From contig URED01000054.1 in NCBI GenBank assembly GCA_900546785.1, positions 1-9,975 of the forward strand: DNA of 9,975 nt. Direction: 5' to 3'. The translations under genes were made by a program, and so were the position numbers. Positions 9,201-9,975 of this stretch are shown in pieces. Numbering within the stretch: position 1 is the stretch's first letter; the number at the start of each line of letters is the position of its first letter. The notes beneath the pieces were generated by a model. The model was given only the letters and a program-made list of their open reading frames with translations. It searched no databases and was not told the DNA's origin. The stretch comes from an uncultured Oscillospiraceae bacterium (GTDB taxonomy: Bacteria > Bacillota > Clostridia > Oscillospirales > Acutalibacteraceae).

Positions 9201-9730
9201 TTTCAAAGCCCGCGTTTATGAATGAGGGCGGACTGACGCCCGGGCAAAAAGGTACGGCAATGCACACCTTTATGCAGTTTTGCGATTATGCGGCTGCAAG
9301 GGATGACCTTCCCGGCGAGATAGAAAGGCTGCAGTCTTTGGGATTTCTGACAAAGATACAGGCGGATTCACTCAACATGGTTCAGCTTCGGGATTTCTTC
9401 AGCGGCAGTTTTGCCAAGCGTATCTTTTGCGCAGAGAAGATATACAGGGAGCTGAAGATATCGTCGTTCCTTGAAGCAAACAGAATCTTTGATACGGATT
9501 CAAATGAAAAGGTGCTTGTGCGCGGTATTGCGGACTGCGTTTTTGAGGAACAGGGCAGTCTTGTGCTTGTTGATTATAAAACGGACAGAGTGAAATCCGA
9601 ACAGGAACTGCTTGACAGATATAAGAATCAAATCGCTTTTTACAGAGAGGTTATTGAAAAAACGCTGAAGAAACCTGTAAAATCAGCAGTATTATACTCG
9701 TTTTATATGTCAAAAGTGTGCGAATACTGA
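6230..9730 (+). CDS. addA: ATP-dependent helicase-nuclease subunit A (AddA)
   Basis: This 1166-residue UvrD/Rep-type (SF1A) 3'-5' helicase with a C-terminal RecB-family nuclease is the motor subunit of AddAB, which unwinds and degrades broken DNA ends. Motifs appear in order: WTEPQQNAI (6-14); Walker A AAAGSGKT (25-32); motif Ia TFTIPAAAEMK (59-69); Walker B VDEYQD (400-405); motif III GDVKQSIYRFR (427-437); motif IV KNFRSR (469-474); motif V SIHHSKGLEF (768-777); motif VI LYVAITRAK (843-851). The nuclease domain has GTAMH (His1012), GIAD (Asp1102) and VDYKTD (Asp1115, Lys1117). The length is slightly below B. subtilis AddA (about 1230), with no motif missing. Motif Ia differs from the usual TFTNAAAAEMK. 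The ATG at 6230 is chosen, with a GTG at 6236 as an alternative. It overlaps addB by 23 bases, and is the last gene of the overlapping chain. Confidence 0.97.
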   Translation: MAVRQWTEPQQNAINAGGGNIIVSAAAGSGKTAVLVERVVRLITDKTAPVDIDKLLVVTFTIPAAAEMKARISARLEQMLADDPSNHRIMRQLSLLPSAKICTIDAFCMNLVRENFYELNISQDFTVLENSEANVISDNALNTVLDEFYEENDADFLRLVEALSVPKDESGLISAVKNVYDYISAQPAPLIWLKNAVEAYRPGQRFQDSAWYPVAEEYVTDKLNYALALSDKCMSYIDAKDDCAGYYSEFLGIENNQCKLLIQALEKDWNELVDVLSTVSFKRFYTSKKDFDAPEYAGEIVVRRNLYKSIIQSLANEITIRAERFDEDNRAVYPVLSMLLRVVEKYSLEYAELKAERNGYTFSDIIHFALSLLMDFDEDGNIIQSAAAKELQAQYHEILVDEYQDTNSAQDTLFSLLSSGSNRFMVGDVKQSIYRFRLAMPYIFNQKKETYKDYNKDAPGGDAKIILDKNFRSRKDICSFTNFLFSHFMSEKAGELDYNEKEYLNCGATYPERTAPCISMKIIDHCKSADMDEFEALEIAKLISEKIKSHEKVFDGGKERDICYGDFAVLLRSTSRHIENYDRILTECGIPTVCETKSDLLECEEIKMLLSYLKVIDNPTRDIPLLAVLTSPMYGFTADELAEIKLESDNTKRSLYAKVVSSDSDKAKAFVNDIQMLSETAVTMSVSSFIRYICEFKSIFAFVNALGNGRQRSANINAFIFFAQGFDHSAGVGLTSFLRLVDGIAQTDDGLKAAELSTGGENAVKLMSIHHSKGLEFPVVILAGTSRQYNYRDLNNTVLFNEHLGISIKRHNEEKLCRTETLPHKVLKNVNKNAALSENLRVLYVAITRAKEQFIPFMSFENLQSRIEKNSARIADGTIEPCVCRDINSDADFLLCSALLHKDGEELRSYSAVHIQTAQSEFDMDAEIAEFNQTPEMISVQAQEEANEDYIRLIDERVNYIYPGLKDLNIVSKLNASQLDGNENDTQYFALSKPAFMNEGGLTPGQKGTAMHTFMQFCDYAAARDDLPGEIERLQSLGFLTKIQADSLNMVQLRDFFSGSFAKRIFCAEKIYRELKISSFLEANRIFDTDSNEKVLVRGIADCVFEEQGSLVLVDYKTDRVKSEQELLDRYKNQIAFYREVIEKTLKKPVKSAVLYSFYMSKVCEY

Positions 9731-9748
9731 TTATTTGCAAAAAAACTC

Positions 9749-9777
9749 TTGCATTTTGTACCGACTTGTGGTATTAT
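9749..9777 (+). promoter_or_regulatory. Sigma-A-type promoter with extended -10 for rpmE
   Basis: TTGCAT (9749-9754) and TATTAT (9772-9777) are separated by exactly 17 bases. A TG at 9769-9770, one base before the -10 box, makes it an extended -10 element. Initiation near 9784 would give a leader of about 34 bases before the rpmE ATG, too short for a riboswitch. It lies wholly in the spacer after addA, so rpmE probably has its own transcript. The match to consensus is good, but it is read by eye only. Confidence 0.7.
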
Positions 9778-9805
9778 TCTTTAGCATTATAAGTTTTTAA
9801 TTAAA

Positions 9806-9811
9806 GAGGTG
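9806..9811 (+). promoter_or_regulatory. Ribosome binding site of rpmE
   Basis: GAGGTG lies 6 bases before the ATG at 9818, preceded by an AT-rich stretch containing the palindrome TTTAATTAAA (9796-9805). Strong site and open leader fit a highly translated ribosomal protein gene. Confidence 0.8.
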
Positions 9812-9817
9812 AAAACA

Positions 9818-9975
9818 ATGAAAAAATCAATTCATCCCGATTATGTTGATTGCACAGTAAGATGCGCTTGCGGCGCTACTTATGAAACCAAAAGCACAAA
9901 AAGTGAGCTCAAGGTAGATATTTGTTCCAAATGCCATCCTTTTTACACCGGCAAACAGAAGCTTGTTGATACGGG
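9818..9975 (+). CDS. rpmE: Ribosomal protein bL31, zinc-binding (C+) type, 3' partial
   Basis: The first 52 codons of ribosomal protein bL31, a 50S subunit protein that contacts the 30S head and forms part of an inter-subunit bridge. It starts [10 protein letters not shown], very like other bL31 proteins (E. coli begins MKKDIHPKY). [18 protein letters not shown] (residues 36-53) is the characteristic C-terminal half motif; the Gly53 codon is cut by the window edge. Cys16, Cys18, Cys36 and Cys39 match the zinc ligands of the C+ paralogue, which doubles as a zinc store in some bacteria. Cys12 is an additional cysteine not expected to be a ligand. The complete protein is usually about 65-80 residues, so roughly 15-25 lie beyond the right edge. 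It has its own promoter and ribosome binding site in the spacer after addA. Unlike the C- paralogue, it is not expected to be induced by zinc starvation, and no Zur-box-like palindrome is evident in the short leader. Confidence 0.95.
   Translation, partial: MKKSIHPDYVDCTVRCACGATYETKSTKSELKVDICSKCHPFYTGKQKLVDT

Noticed and set aside
9736..9753. Inverted repeat TGCAA...TTGCA followed by TTTT as a terminator for addBA
   Set aside because: The stem is only 5 base pairs and AT-rich, and its right arm is the -35 region of the rpmE promoter. It is too weak to call a terminator.
1..9975. A novel defence, mobile or RNA-based system
   Set aside because: All six genes fall in known families and occupy nearly all of the sequence. 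There are no direct-repeat arrays, transposase, integrase, att-like repeats or structured non-coding stretches; the only spacer is 87 bases.

Overview
The window looks like chromosomal DNA from a Gram-positive, Clostridia-type Firmicute, possibly a gut Oscillospirales or Ruminococcaceae relative. The evidence is the AddB-AddA (rather than RecBCD) nuclease pair, the YnbB-type PLP enzyme, purine-rich GGAGG-like ribosome binding sites, and moderate base composition. The exact taxon is an inference; there is no rRNA or other marker to fix it.

Layout, all on the + strand and with almost no non-coding DNA: (1) the 3' part of a YnbB/methionine gamma-lyase-like PLP enzyme (1-731, running off the left edge); (2) a DUF2461 protein (724-1440); (3) a divergent phosphohexomutase-family protein (1418-2926); (4) addB (2920-6252); (5) addA (6230-9730); (6) an 87-base spacer with a good sigma-A-type promoter; (7) the start of rpmE, encoding ribosomal protein bL31 of the zinc-binding type (9818 to the right edge).

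The first five genes form an unbroken chain in which each start lies inside the end of the previous gene (overlaps of 8, 23, 7 and 23 bases). This is the pattern of one translationally coupled operon. AddB and AddA together form the helicase-nuclease that processes double-strand breaks for recombination, and all key motifs of both subunits are present. The three upstream genes have no established link to DNA repair, and their co-transcription may reflect only operon packing.

I found no mobile element, CRISPR array, tRNA or rRNA, toxin-antitoxin pair, defence island or undescribed system. It reads as an ordinary housekeeping region. The points most worth a second look are the non-canonical phosphate-binding loop of the mutase-like protein, an unusual motif Ia in AddA, the tandem ribosome binding site at the addB/addA junction, and the separate rpmE promoter without an obvious terminator before it.
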